DNA of 63,789 nucleotides from Fibrobacteria bacterium GUT31 (GCA_001462225.1 LIUH01000187.1:1-63789); one strand, 5' to 3'; positions 41,235-49,106 are shown, counted from the first letter of the stretch. Notes: a model not told the origin generated them from the sequence alone. Translations and numbers: made by a program.

Positions 41235-41240
41235 AATATA
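41235..41240 (-). promoter_or_regulatory. Putative -10 box of fliN (leaderless)
   Basis: TATATT on the minus strand preceded by TTTTC, 6 nt from the ATG. No Shine-Dalgarno fits in this space. Confidence 0.5.
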
Positions 41241-41385
41241 GAAAACGCTGATTTATTCGCTAGGGTATAGGGTCATAGGGTTTGGGGTATGGGGATTATT
41301 CAACATAAAACGCATAATTTGGCAAATAATTGAGGTTTTCCTATACCCCAAACCCAAACATTGAGTTCCCCAACCATAACCGTTG
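41235..41385. repeat. Intergenic palindromic element with GGGTATA/GGGTTTG heptads
   Basis: It begins with the fliN -10 box and AAACGCTGAT, has a G-rich arm (about 41261-41294), a spacer with TTATTCAACATAAAACGCAT, and a C-rich arm (about 41340-41362). The spacer is almost identical to that at 56410. The palindrome could form a hairpin; the sequence between 41363 and 41419 carries no gene. Confidence 0.85.
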
Positions 41386-41419
41386 ACCAATCACGTTAGG
41401 TTCGCCGAGGGGCATTTTT

Positions 41420-42061
41420 TTACCTTATCCTCTTCCCATGCGCCACAAACAACGCATGATATTCCTGAAATAATTCCACAGACGGTTCCAGATTTTCCAT
41501 AAACCATTTTCGCAAAATTTCGTAATTGATTTTTTCGTCAAAAATTTTTAAAGCGGCAAGAGTTCTTTTGGTATATGTATCTATAACAAAAGTAGGCAAA
41601 TGAAAAGCATAGAGCAAAATAGAATCGGCTGTTTCCCTGCCTACACCTTTGACTTTTAGCAGTTCGTCTCGGAGTTTCGGATATAGGCTATGGGGTATTG
41701 GATATGGGGTATAGGTTTCCTTAAACCATTTCGCTATGTTTTTCAGATACATTGTTTTTTGGTTTCGGTAGCCGGCCGGAGCTATTAAAGCTGCGATGGT
41801 TTCGCTATCTGTCTTTAAAATTTTTTCTGCGGTATTTATCTTTGCGGCAAAAAGGTTGTTCATAGCTTTTTCCACTTGAATCCAAGAGGTATTTTGTGTT
41901 AGAATTGCCCCCATGCAAACCTCAAATTTGCCTTTTTTAGTTGCAGGCAAGCCGAATTTATTCGGATGATAGCCTCGCCCTTCAAATTCACTTTTCACGG
42001 GCCACCAGCCCTGCGCTCCATAAAGGCCGAAAAGCTTATTGTAAAGCCGAGCGGGGTGCAT
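41420..42061 (-). CDS. Endonuclease III-like DNA glycosylase without iron-sulfur loop
   Basis: 213 aa. The HhH-GPD core is present: FEVCMGAILTQNTSWIQVEKAMNNL, hairpin LLKVKGVGRETADSILLYAF and the catalytic Asp in TFVIDTYTKRTL. Lys in the KGVGRETAD hairpin and the Asp are the usual catalytic pair for bifunctional endonuclease III; here the Lys position is occupied by Glu or Thr, so a monofunctional role is possible. The C-terminal 4Fe-4S Cys loop is missing: the protein ends at VAHGKRIR. Residues 117-128 (TPYPIPHSLYP) are encoded by five 7-base repeats. ATG at 42059-42061 has no RBS. Confidence 0.8.
   Translation of the reverse strand: MHPARLYNKLFGLYGAQGWWPVKSEFEGRGYHPNKFGLPATKKGKFEVCMGAILTQNTSWIQVEKAMNNLFAAKINTAEKILKTDSETIAALIAPAGYRNQKTMYLKNIAKWFKETYTPYPIPHSLYPKLRDELLKVKGVGRETADSILLYAFHLPTFVIDTYTKRTLAALKIFDEKINYEILRKWFMENLEPSVELFQEYHALFVAHGKRIR
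41678..41712 (-). repeat. Heptanucleotide repeats GGNTATN inside the endonuclease III-like gene
   Basis: Five plus-strand units GGATATA, GGCTATG, GGGTATT, GGATATG, GGGTATA in a row. They belong to the family seen in the intergenic palindromes at 41261 and 56380, here read in frame as protein. Confidence 0.95.
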
Positions 42062-42071
42062 ACTATGCCGT

Positions 42072-42077
42072 AAAATA
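42072..42077 (-). promoter_or_regulatory. Putative -10 box of the endonuclease III-like gene
   Basis: TATTTT on the minus strand preceded by TTTC, 10 nt from the ATG at 42061. Confidence 0.3.
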
Positions 42078-42104
42078 GAAATTCGGCAAATAATTCAATT
42101 CTAC

Positions 42105-42133
42105 TTGACAAAGTTTTAATTTTTTTCTATATT
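42105..42133 (+). promoter_or_regulatory. Promoter of the ATP-grasp gene
   Basis: TTGACA at 42105-42110, 17-nt spacer, TATATT at 42128-42133. Predicted start near 42140 is the first base of the structured leader. The spacer ends in the T-run plus C seen at other sites, and the promoters of the EAL and alpha-E genes are nearly identical. Confidence 0.85.
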
Positions 42134-42139
42134 TCCATT

Positions 42140-42221
42140 GTCACACAAAGGCGTGTGTTTGTCTATGGCAATCTTAGGGTGTTATAGAGGGACATATGCC
42201 TTTTTTATTTTGACGAGGTGG
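42140..42221 (+). ncRNA. Leader RNA 1: possible switch or attenuator before the ATP-grasp gene
   Basis: Stem P1 pairs 42150-42158 (GGCGTGTGT) with 42192-42200 (ACATATGCC), nine pairs, and runs straight into a U-rich tract (42201-42210), like an intrinsic terminator. Inside it, P2 pairs CTATGGC (42163-42169) with GTTATAG (42181-42187); the loop has ATCTTAGGG. A competing hairpin P0 pairs CACAC (42142-42146) with GTGTG (42153-42157), which lies within the P1 strand, so P0 and P1 exclude each other. Two related leaders at 46978 and 48332 keep all P1 pairs. The RBS GAGGTGG follows. I do not recognise the RNA family. Confidence 0.7.
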
Positions 42222-42224
42222 AAT

Positions 42225-43544
42225 ATGGATATGCTTTCGATGACCGCTGCTCATGAAATCAACAAGTTGATGATGAGATACGGTGTCAAATTCGGGATTT
42301 ACAAGAATGGAGAGTTCATTGAGCAACTCTTTCCTTACGATGCAATTCCGCGAATTATCCCGCACAATGAGTTTGCCTTTTTAAACAAGGGTCTTGTCCA
42401 AAGGGTAAACGCTTTAAATTGTTTTTTAGCTGATATTTATTCCAAAGGGCGTATTGTAGCGGATAAAATAATACCCGAGGAATTCATCTATATATCAAAG
42501 GGCTATTTGCCGCAGTGCAACAATATCGCACCGCCTAAGAATGTGTATAGCCATATTTCAGGCATAGACCTTGTTCAGGCCAAAACTGGCTCATGGTACA
42601 TACTGGAAGACAATCTGCGGGTACCTTCGGGTGCTTCTTATCCGCTCATTGCCAGGGAACTCTGCCGCATAGCAAACCCCGATGCTTTTTCAAACAACAA
42701 TGTGACGGACAATCGCAACTATTCGGACATGCTGCGTGAAACTATGGACAATGTGAACTGCGATGGGTTGAACATAGTACTCACACCCGGCAGGTATAAT
42801 GCCGCCTATTTTGAACATTCATATCTCGCCGAGCGTACAGGCGCGTTGCTCGTTGGGGCATCGGAGCTTATCGTTGAAGATGCGGTGCTGTATATAAAGG
42901 ATTATTTGGGTGTAAAGGCGAAAGTGGGTGCCGTGTATAGGCGTATTTCCGATGAATACCTAGACCCTATGACATTCCAGTCCGATTCCCTTATCGGCGT
43001 ACCGCATATAATGGATGCATACCGCGCAGGAAATGTAGCGATTATAAACGCACCCGGCAACGGCGTTGCAGACGACAAAGGCATTTACTATTTCGTGCCG
43101 AAAATGATAAAATACTATCTAGACGAAGAACCCATATTGGAAAATGCGCCCACATATTTGCCGTATTATGAGGAAGATCTTAAATACACGCTTGAGAACA
43201 TAAAAAAGCTGGTTATCAAAGATGTTTCGGAAGCCGGCGGCTATGGCGTTGTATTCGGCAGTGCGCTTTCCGAAGAAAAGCTCTCCGAGATAAAGGACTT
43301 GATTAAACGTGAACCGAGGCGTTTCATTTCGCAGGAAGTTATAGATTTCATAGACCTTGACATAATGGAAGAAGACGGCAGTTGCATTTCCAGAAAGGCC
43401 GATTTGAGAGCATTTGTGCTAACAGGCAAAACCACACGTGTATGGCCAAGCGGGCTAACACGTTTCTCACGTATTGAGGGTTCGTTCATAGTAAATTCCT
43501 CGCAAGGCGGCGGTTTTAAAGATACATGGGTGTTGTCGGGATAA
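42225..43544 (+). CDS. Circularly permuted ATP-grasp protein
   Basis: 439 aa from ATG 42225, with RBS GAGGTGG; the frame reads back into the leader but that part is not protein. Family marks: RYGVKFGIYKNGEFIEQLFPYDAIPRIIP, LNCFLADIYSKGRIVADKIIPEEFI, GIDLVQAKTGSWYILEDNLRVPSGASYPL, GRYNAAYFEHSYLAERTGALLV and VSEAGGYGVVFGS. These are the DUF404/DUF407 circularly permuted ATP-grasp proteins, proposed to make amide or peptide bonds and usually found with alpha-E and transglutaminase genes, which here lie 5 kb downstream. Substrate is unknown. Confidence 0.88.
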   Translation: MDMLSMTAAHEINKLMMRYGVKFGIYKNGEFIEQLFPYDAIPRIIPHNEFAFLNKGLVQRVNALNCFLADIYSKGRIVADKIIPEEFIYISKGYLPQCNNIAPPKNVYSHISGIDLVQAKTGSWYILEDNLRVPSGASYPLIARELCRIANPDAFSNNNVTDNRNYSDMLRETMDNVNCDGLNIVLTPGRYNAAYFEHSYLAERTGALLVGASELIVEDAVLYIKDYLGVKAKVGAVYRRISDEYLDPMTFQSDSLIGVPHIMDAYRAGNVAIINAPGNGVADDKGIYYFVPKMIKYYLDEEPILENAPTYLPYYEEDLKYTLENIKKLVIKDVSEAGGYGVVFGSALSEEKLSEIKDLIKREPRRFISQEVIDFIDLDIMEEDGSCISRKADLRAFVLTGKTTRVWPSGLTRFSRIEGSFIVNSSQGGGFKDTWVLSG

Positions 43545-43611
43545 CTTGGTAGGATGGATAAAAAATTGTCTCCATCTGCGATGAAATCAAGGTTTAGATT
43601 TTGGAATTTTC

Positions 43612-43617
43612 TATATT
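43612..43617 (+). promoter_or_regulatory. Putative -10 box in the 43545-43798 gap
   Basis: TATATT preceded by TTTTC, 7 nt before a short open frame at 43625. No TTGACA is found at the usual distance. Confidence 0.35.
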
Positions 43618-43624
43618 TACACCC

Positions 43625-43678
43625 ATGATGATGCATAACACCCCAAATGCAGGAGCTTGCGGTGCAGGCAAAGCCTAG
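43625..43678 (+). CDS. Possible 17-residue micropeptide
   Basis: ATG ATG ATG reading to a TAG, predicted product MMMHNTPNAGACGAGKA. The start lies 7 nt after a TATATT box, so the mRNA would be leaderless. A hairpin (GGTGCAGGC and GCCTAGCACC arms, 43661-43682) covers the stop codon. The Gly/Ala/Cys content and its place right after the ATP-grasp gene would suit a substrate peptide, but 18 codons can open by chance. The rest of the gap (43683-43798) has an AT-rich stretch with TATATA and no other gene. Confidence 0.25.
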   Translation: MMMHNTPNAGACGAGKA

Positions 43679-43682
43679 CACC
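43661..43682 (+). other. Stable hairpin after ATP-grasp gene
   Basis: GGTGC-AGGC, loop AAA, GCCT-(A)-GCACC: nine pairs with one bulge. It is not followed by a T-run, so it is an RNA hairpin of unknown role rather than a typical terminator. Confidence 0.6.
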
Positions 43683-43798
43683 TATAGACCGAGTAATGAC
43701 ATAAAAGTTAATATTGTCAAAAAATTTTATATATACACGCTCCATTTTTTCCCATACATAAGTCCAAAATTTTCCCCCTTAAACCAAAGGAGTTTATC

Positions 43799-45277
43799 AT
43801 GAGCAATATGAAATACGCTCTTGCTCTCATTTTTGCGTGCTTTTTAATGAGTACGTTTGCGCAAGAGGAACTCGAAAATCCAGCTGAGCCTAAAAAAATA
43901 GCTGTTTATGTATTCGGCGCCAGCGAAGCCGGCGTAAACAAATCTTTCGGAAACAAATTGCTTGCGACAATTACGCAAAGCGACAAGTATGCGGAGATAG
44001 GTGATTCGGAAGCCTTTTACGAAGCATTTGCCGGGCAAAAAGCCAGCGCAGCCCAAATTTCCCAAGCCGCCAAGCAATACGGAGCGGATGTTGTTTGCGT
44101 GGTTAGCATGACCGAAGCGTTTGGTGCCTATTCTATCTTTGCCCGGTTAATAAAAACCGCAGATTCCCAAGTGATTAGAATCGCCACGCTTGACCGTTCC
44201 CTGAACTCTTTTGCCGACCTTACAGTCGCTTCCAACGAGTTGGTCGGCCAACTGCTTGGGCTTGCACCCCAGCCTATGTCTCAGTCTCCTCTCGTTCCCG
44301 CCGCTGCCCCGGCCGCCGAGAAGGAGTGCGAAAACAAACTGAACATCAACGAGATAATTTCCAAGATTAAGAGCGGCTTCCTCCCACGGTTGAAGGACTG
44401 TTCCGGCACCTTAGCCAAGAACATGGCTTTGGCCATGTCTCCTTTTGGCAAGAAGGGTGCGGTGCCGGAACCAGTGTCGTTTATGAAGGAGTGCACGATT
44501 GACGGTATTAAGCAGAAATTGCCTGATGGTGCGGAGGAGTATGTTAGGCCTATTGAGAAATTTTTGCAAAATATTATGAATGCAGCTTCTGCAGCGGGCG
44601 GCAGTTTGGATGTTAAAAAACTTCCGGGCATTATTAGTGGGCTGAATGTGAATGACCTCATAAATGAGCTAAAGACTAAGGCAACTAATGACGAGTGCGT
44701 AGTTGATGAGCCTTACGAACCGGATGAGGAATATGAGGAAGATGATGACGAAGGCGATTCCGGAGGTAAAAAAGATAGGAAGATAGTGTCTTTGGGCCTT
44801 AGGGCAGGTTTTAACTTCTCGCATATGTATGCATATGGGTATCGTGGCAGCAACTCCATTTATGGCAATTCCACTTCTGTCGAAGGTTCTTACAATTCCA
44901 TTCTGGGTTTTCAAGCGGGTTTGCTTATCGACATAGCTCCTAGCAGTTGGTTCCATTTCCAGCCCGGCGTTATGTATATCCAAAAAGGAGCAGAAGATAA
45001 TTATGGTTTTACTCAGACTTTGCATTATATAGAATTTCCTTTGTTGCTTTCGTTTAAAATTTCCGCGCTCAGGCTTAATGCCGGCCCGTATTTTGGGGTG
45101 AGCGTGGGACATTTAAAATACATAGTTGATAAAGGCATCAGCACGGGTTTTGGTTTTGATATAAGTGTGTTTTACATAGGAATGTTTTATGACCATGGTT
45201 TTACTGACTTTAGCAGAATTAATGGTTTTGAATTTTACAATCGTACACTTGGCTTTAACTTTGGGGTAAATATATGA
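43799..45277 (+). CDS. Outer-membrane beta-barrel protein with N-terminal periplasmic domain
   Basis: 492 aa, RBS AAAGGAG before ATG 43799. Signal peptide KYALALIFACFLMSTFAQ; residues about 30-160 form an alpha/beta domain (KKIAVYVFGASEAGVNKSFGNKL, YGADVVCVVSMTEAFG) seen in many Fibrobacter-type envelope proteins; a middle helical part with several Cys; an acidic linker (EPDEEYEEDDDEGD); then a PorT/OMP_b-brl-like barrel (about 325-492; VSLGLRAGFNFSHMYAYG, FHFQPGVMYIQKG, LGFNFGVNI end). It shares a 4-nt overlap with the FISUMP lipoprotein gene downstream. Confidence 0.75.
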   Translation: MSNMKYALALIFACFLMSTFAQEELENPAEPKKIAVYVFGASEAGVNKSFGNKLLATITQSDKYAEIGDSEAFYEAFAGQKASAAQISQAAKQYGADVVCVVSMTEAFGAYSIFARLIKTADSQVIRIATLDRSLNSFADLTVASNELVGQLLGLAPQPMSQSPLVPAAAPAAEKECENKLNINEIISKIKSGFLPRLKDCSGTLAKNMALAMSPFGKKGAVPEPVSFMKECTIDGIKQKLPDGAEEYVRPIEKFLQNIMNAASAAGGSLDVKKLPGIISGLNVNDLINELKTKATNDECVVDEPYEPDEEYEEDDDEGDSGGKKDRKIVSLGLRAGFNFSHMYAYGYRGSNSIYGNSTSVEGSYNSILGFQAGLLIDIAPSSWFHFQPGVMYIQKGAEDNYGFTQTLHYIEFPLLLSFKISALRLNAGPYFGVSVGHLKYIVDKGISTGFGFDISVFYIGMFYDHGFTDFSRINGFEFYNRTLGFNFGVNI

Positions 45278-46227
45278 GAAAGCTGTTTTTTTCCGTGTGT
45301 TCCGTTTTAGCGATTTTAGGTTGCGGTGGCGAGAATGTGGATGAATTACCGTGGCTTGATAGCGATGCCCGTATCTATTGTCGTTATAGCAATATGTGTG
45401 AGTATATGAGTGCTAATGATTGCAATTATTACGGCACGAATTACGGCAGTGATAACACCTGCGGTGGCTTTATCCAACAATACACGGTTTCCTTCAATTC
45501 CAACGGCGGTTCGGCTGTAAATTCGCAAACAGTGAATTACGGCTTTATGGCTATCAAACCTAGTCCCGACCCGACACGTACAGGTTACATTTTTGCACAA
45601 TGGGAACTAAACGGAACTGCATACAATTTCAGCACTCCTGTAACCCATAACATAACCCTTACTGCTAAGTGGAATATAAGCCATTTTAACCCAAACATAC
45701 AGTATACTTCATTTACTGATAACCGAGACTATAAAACTTACAAGAGTGTAACGATAGGCAATCAAACATGGATGGCAGAGAATTTGAATTACGATATGCC
45801 AAATAATGCTACTGATGTATGCTATAATAACAATTCTGAAAACTGCGGCACCTACGGTCGTTTGTATAATTGGGAAACGGCTCAGTCAGTTTGTCCTTAT
45901 GGTTGGCATTTGCCGAGTGAAGCGGAGTGGACAGCATTGGGGAATACTGTTGGCGGTAGCAGTACAGCGGGAAATAAATTGAAGTCAGCGGTAGGTTGGT
46001 ATAGTAATAGTGGCACGGACAATTACGGGTTTTCGGCTATCCCGGGCGGTAGCGGCCTCCCGTATGGCAGTTTCTTCAATGTCGGTCGCAACGGCCTCTG
46101 GTGGAGTGCCACAGAGTACGATAGCGACTTCGCCTACTACTGGTGCATGCGCTACCTCTACAGCGATGTGTACAGGGACCTCAACGATAAGTCCACCTTG
46201 TTTTCAGTTCGTTGCGTCAAAGACTAA
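45274..46227 (+). CDS. FISUMP lipoprotein with InlB-type repeat
   Basis: 317 aa, overlapping the previous stop by 4 nt. Lipoprotein signal with lipobox near VLAILGC. Residues about 65-128 form a Listeria/Bacteroides InlB B-repeat (TVSFNSNGGSAVNSQTVNYG, TRTGYIFAQW, ITLTAKW). The FISUMP domain follows (TIGNQTWMAENLNYDM, NCGTYGRLYNWETAQ, CPYGWHLPSEAEW, YGFSAIPGG, GLWWSATEYDSD). Combining an adhesion-type repeat with FISUMP supports a surface location. It may be a partner of the barrel protein at 43799. Confidence 0.85.
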   Translation: MRKLFFSVCSVLAILGCGGENVDELPWLDSDARIYCRYSNMCEYMSANDCNYYGTNYGSDNTCGGFIQQYTVSFNSNGGSAVNSQTVNYGFMAIKPSPDPTRTGYIFAQWELNGTAYNFSTPVTHNITLTAKWNISHFNPNIQYTSFTDNRDYKTYKSVTIGNQTWMAENLNYDMPNNATDVCYNNNSENCGTYGRLYNWETAQSVCPYGWHLPSEAEWTALGNTVGGSSTAGNKLKSAVGWYSNSGTDNYGFSAIPGGSGLPYGSFFNVGRNGLWWSATEYDSDFAYYWCMRYLYSDVYRDLNDKSTLFSVRCVKD

Positions 46228-46249
46228 GCACGAAGCGCCCAGGCATACC

Positions 46250-46271
46250 GTTGACGACAAAAAACGTCAAC
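46250..46271 (+). terminator. Possible terminator hairpin
   Basis: GTTGACG (46250-46256) and CGTCAAC (46265-46271) around an A-rich loop, 23 nt after the stop of the FISUMP gene. There is no good T-run after it, so termination is uncertain. Confidence 0.4.
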
Positions 46272-46367
46272 ATATGTTTGCAAAATTATGATTGTTAATT
46301 TTTTTCACCCGAATTTCCTAAAATTTTATTATATTTACGACAATGAATTTGAAATGGAGTTTTTAGG

Positions 46368-46922
46368 ATGACCGATGAAGAATTTAAAAGTGTAATAGCG
46401 AATTCACTTGTTAATGTAACGAATTCACTTGCTAGTGCAACCGCTAAAATTGAGAGTTTAGCTGAGGAAGGCAGAAAAACCGACCGCAAAATAGCCGATC
46501 TCTCAAAACAGATAGGCGGAATAGACAACAATATTGGGTATCACGCAGAGCAGTTTTTTCAGAATGTATTTGCAGATAAAAAGATTTTTGGCGGGATTAA
46601 GTATGATGATATAATTCTAAATATGAAACATGGCGAAAAAGTGGAGTTTGATATTGTTTTGGAAAATGGAAACTCGTTAGCCCTAATAGAAGTCAAAAAC
46701 CGAATCCGTCCGACTTTTGTACAAAAACTGGCAAAAACAAGGATAAACAAATTTCGCAAATATTTTCCCGAATACAAAGATTACAATGTTTATCTTGGTA
46801 TAGCAGGTTTTTCTTTTAACGAAGAAGTGTTGAAAGAAGCCAAAAAATACGGTGTAGGCATAATCAGACAGGTAGGCAACGGCATTGAGGTTAATGCAAC
46901 AGGTTTAAAAGCGTATCACTGA
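46368..46922 (+). CDS. PD-(D/E)XK nuclease-like protein with N-terminal coiled coil
   Basis: 184 aa. An N-terminal helical region (LASATAKIESLAEEGRKTDRKIADLSKQI) is followed by a restriction-endonuclease-like fold: Glu in YHAEQFFQNVF, KVEFDIVLENGNSLALIEVKNRIRP (D and ExK). The layout matches DUF3782/COG5493-type proteins of unknown function, which are often in accessory regions. The reading starts at ATG 46368 with GGAG a little far upstream; TATATT is at 46331-46336. Confidence 0.75.
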   Translation: MTDEEFKSVIANSLVNVTNSLASATAKIESLAEEGRKTDRKIADLSKQIGGIDNNIGYHAEQFFQNVFADKKIFGGIKYDDIILNMKHGEKVEFDIVLENGNSLALIEVKNRIRPTFVQKLAKTRINKFRKYFPEYKDYNVYLGIAGFSFNEEVLKEAKKYGVGIIRQVGNGIEVNATGLKAYH

Positions 46923-46940
46923 CCATGTGAAATTATTCCC

Positions 46941-46969
46941 TTGACAAAACCTTATTTTTTTTCTATATT
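46941..46969 (+). promoter_or_regulatory. Promoter of the EAL gene
   Basis: TTGACA at 46941-46946, 17-nt spacer, TATATT at 46964-46969; nearly identical to the promoters at 42105 and 48271. Confidence 0.85.
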
Positions 46970-46977
46970 TGGTGCTA

Positions 46978-47060
46978 TCATACAAGGGTGTGTGTTCGCC
47001 TATGGCTATTTTAGGGCAATTGTAGGGGAACATACGCCTCTTTTTATTTTGATGAGGTGG
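46978..47060 (+). ncRNA. Leader RNA 2: same family, before the EAL gene
   Basis: P1 pairs 46987-46995 (GGTGTGTGT) with 47030-47038 (ACATACGCC), nine pairs, then a T-rich tract from 47039. P2 pairs CTATGG (47000-47005) with the 3' side 47020-47025. P0 pairs CATAC (46979-46983) with GTGTG (46988-46992), again exclusive with P1. The change CACAC to CATAC keeps the P0 pair as a wobble, which supports both foldings. Confidence 0.7.
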
Positions 47061-47068
47061 ATAAAAAT

Positions 47069-48274
47069 ATGGATGTATTTTCGAAGATTGATGCTAATGA
47101 AATCAAAATTATAGCATATTTTCAGCCTATTCTTTCCGCTGATTCGCATGATATATATTCTTATGAGGTTTTAGGGCGGTTTGTGGATAGCGACGGAGCC
47201 GTAAAATCCTTAGGCCCTTTTTTCTCCGATGCAAACACTACCGACGATGATGCTCTCAAAGTAGATAAACTGGTCCGAAGATATGCGATGAAAAAATACG
47301 CGGAGGAAAAAAGAACCGAGCATTTATTCATCAATATCAGATTGGCATGGCTAGAAAAATTTGCGGATAAACCGGAAGAATTGCCGACCGTACAGTTGAT
47401 ACAGGAATTCGGTATTGCACCGGACAGGATTGTTATTGAAATAACAGAGGAGGAATTTAACACAAGCGATCCTTGTCTTGATGTTTTAGAATATTACAGA
47501 AATGCAGGATTCCGCATAGCACTTGATGATTATGGAAAAAATGCCAGCAATATTGACCGGCTTGCCAAAATTCATCCTGATATTATTAAAATCAATATTG
47601 ATTATATCCATAAAAGCGAAGATTCTTATTACTATCGCGAATACCTGAAATTTCTCACGAACTTTGCCGAGTCGGTTGGAATAGAAGTGCTGTACGAAGG
47701 TGTAGAAACAAAACAGCAACTTGATATTTGCATGTCTTCCAAGGGAAGATTTTATCAGGGATTTTTGGTTGCGCGCCCGCAAGATTCAATGCAAAGAGCA
47801 ATAGTTGATTATCCTATTTTTTCCGCTTCAATTGAACATATCTATGAGGCGCAGCATAAAAAAGTCGTACACATAGATGCGTTGAAAAAGTCTTTAGATT
47901 CTAAAATTACGCATTTTCTATCTGAAAATTCGTTTTTTTATGAGAAAGAGAATATTAATGCATATCTTGAAAAACTCTGCAGCGAGTTGCCGGAAGTGGT
48001 AAGGATTTATCTGTGCAGTAAACGTGGTGAACAAATCACCCATAACTTTGAATGGGATTCCGGAAAAGTTATATGCCGCGATTATCGTGGTAAAAGTTGG
48101 GTATGGCGAAGATTTTTTCATGAAGCATTGAAAACTTTTATTGTAGGCGGAAAAAGCTGTTTGTCCAAAGCATACCGTGATTTCACAACAAAAAAACGGA
48201 TTTTCACTTATTTTTACGCATTTAGCGATGATGTATTTTTCTTTGCGGATATAGCAGGGTCCGATACCCCTTGA
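47069..48274 (+). CDS. EAL-domain c-di-GMP phosphodiesterase with sensory C-terminus
   Basis: 401 aa from ATG 47069 (a GTG at 47057 would add four residues). The EAL domain (about residues 12-240) breaks down c-di-GMP. The catalytic set is complete: E33 in YEVLGRF, N89 in FINIR, E124 in IEITEEE, D153-D154 in ALDDYG, K174 in IKIN, E210 in YEGVET and Q230 in YQGF, so the enzyme is likely active. The C-terminal 150 residues (FFHEALKTFI, RIYLCSKRGE) resemble a YkuI_C/PAS-like sensor, uncertain. Promoter and leader are shared with the ATP-grasp and alpha-E genes. Confidence 0.9.
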   Translation: MDVFSKIDANEIKIIAYFQPILSADSHDIYSYEVLGRFVDSDGAVKSLGPFFSDANTTDDDALKVDKLVRRYAMKKYAEEKRTEHLFINIRLAWLEKFADKPEELPTVQLIQEFGIAPDRIVIEITEEEFNTSDPCLDVLEYYRNAGFRIALDDYGKNASNIDRLAKIHPDIIKINIDYIHKSEDSYYYREYLKFLTNFAESVGIEVLYEGVETKQQLDICMSSKGRFYQGFLVARPQDSMQRAIVDYPIFSASIEHIYEAQHKKVVHIDALKKSLDSKITHFLSENSFFYEKENINAYLEKLCSELPEVVRIYLCSKRGEQITHNFEWDSGKVICRDYRGKSWVWRRFFHEALKTFIVGGKSCLSKAYRDFTTKKRIFTYFYAFSDDVFFFADIAGSDTP

Positions 48275-48299
48275 CAAAACCTTAATTTTTTTCTATATT
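48271..48299 (+). promoter_or_regulatory. Promoter of the alpha-E operon
   Basis: TTGACA at 48271-48276 overlaps the stop codon of the EAL gene; 17-nt spacer; TATATT at 48294-48299. Confidence 0.85.
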
Positions 48300-48305
48300 T
48301 TAACG

Positions 48306-48411
48306 TAGGTAGCTTGTGAATGCAGGTTGCTGTCACACAAAGGTGTGTGTTTGTCTATGGCAATCTTAGGATAGCTGTAGGGAGGACGCACGCCTTTTTT
48401 ATTTTGGCGGG
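48306..48411 (+). ncRNA. Leader RNA 3: same family, before the alpha-E gene
   Basis: P1 pairs 48342-48350 (GGTGTGTGT) with 48386-48394 (ACGCACGCC), nine pairs, then a T-rich tract (48395-48405). P2 pairs CTATGGC (48355-48361) with GCTGTAG (48374-48380). P0 pairs CACAC (48334-48338) with GTGTG (48343-48347). It carries about 30 extra nt at its 5' end compared with leader 1. The loop keeps AATCTTAGG. Confidence 0.7.
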
Positions 48412-48419
48412 AAAGACAG

Positions 48420-49106
48420 ATGGGTATTATTTCGGTAGAACATAGCTCAAACCTTTACTGGCTTGGAAGGTATGCGGAACGTGCATATACGACCTTAGAT
48501 ACCTTTTTCGATTATTATGACGCAATGCTGGACAAGGATAAAAATTCCTACAGGATTTTTCTCGAAAAGCTGGGTATTGAAGACAAGTACGGCAATTACG
48601 AGAATTTTGTACAAGGATTTTTATACGGAACAGATTCTTTCACCGTTAATTCGATGTTCGGTAACGCTTATGACAACGCACTTGTTATAAGAAATACTAT
48701 CGGCAGCGAATCGCTTGCTTATATGGAACTTGCAATTAACACCTTTCGTGCCGGCCAAAATGCCAAAAATCTTCGCCTTGCGCTTATACCCGTTATGGAT
48801 TACCTGCTCGCATACTGGGGCAACATTGACGACAATCTTGCGGCAAGCGAAGCCGGAACCTTTATCAGATGCGGTAAACTTGTTGAACGGCTAGACCTTT
48901 ATTTTAGGTTCTCTTACGACAGCAAGTTTATAAACGAAGAATACGAAAAATTATGCCATATCATGGTTCGTGTTCGCAAAGGTTTTTGCAATACCAAACA
49001 CCTGGCTGTGCTGGTTGAAGTATTGGCTACGGAGGATAGCTACAAGGAGCGTTTGCCCGAAGTGCTTTATAACCTGAATAAGCTATTTGAGGGATTGGAA
49101 ATTTGA
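48420..49106 (+). CDS. Alpha-E domain protein (DUF403)
   Basis: 228 aa, all helical. It starts IISVEHSSNLYWLGRYAERAYT, the alpha-E hallmark, and has NAYDNALVIRNTIGSESLAYMELAIN. Alpha-E proteins are the constant companions of circularly permuted ATP-grasp and transglutaminase proteins. This one is shorter than many relatives (about 300 aa). It is followed by the transglutaminase with a 4-nt overlap. Function of alpha-E itself is not established; a catalytic or scaffolding role in the ligation is proposed in the literature. Confidence 0.85.
   Translation: MGIISVEHSSNLYWLGRYAERAYTTLDTFFDYYDAMLDKDKNSYRIFLEKLGIEDKYGNYENFVQGFLYGTDSFTVNSMFGNAYDNALVIRNTIGSESLAYMELAINTFRAGQNAKNLRLALIPVMDYLLAYWGNIDDNLAASEAGTFIRCGKLVERLDLYFRFSYDSKFINEEYEKLCHIMVRVRKGFCNTKHLAVLVEVLATEDSYKERLPEVLYNLNKLFEGLEI

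Noticed and set aside
41261-41362. Palindromic element as a simple intrinsic terminator
   Set aside because: The arms are separated by a long spacer and not followed by a T-run; the same layout recurs between divergent promoters, which fits a repeat element better.
42140-48411. Leaders as c-di-GMP (GEMM) riboswitches
   Set aside because: An EAL gene made this attractive, but the conserved core of GEMM-I (AGGGCAAACC and GCCUAAACC-type elements) is not present, so I did not assign the class.
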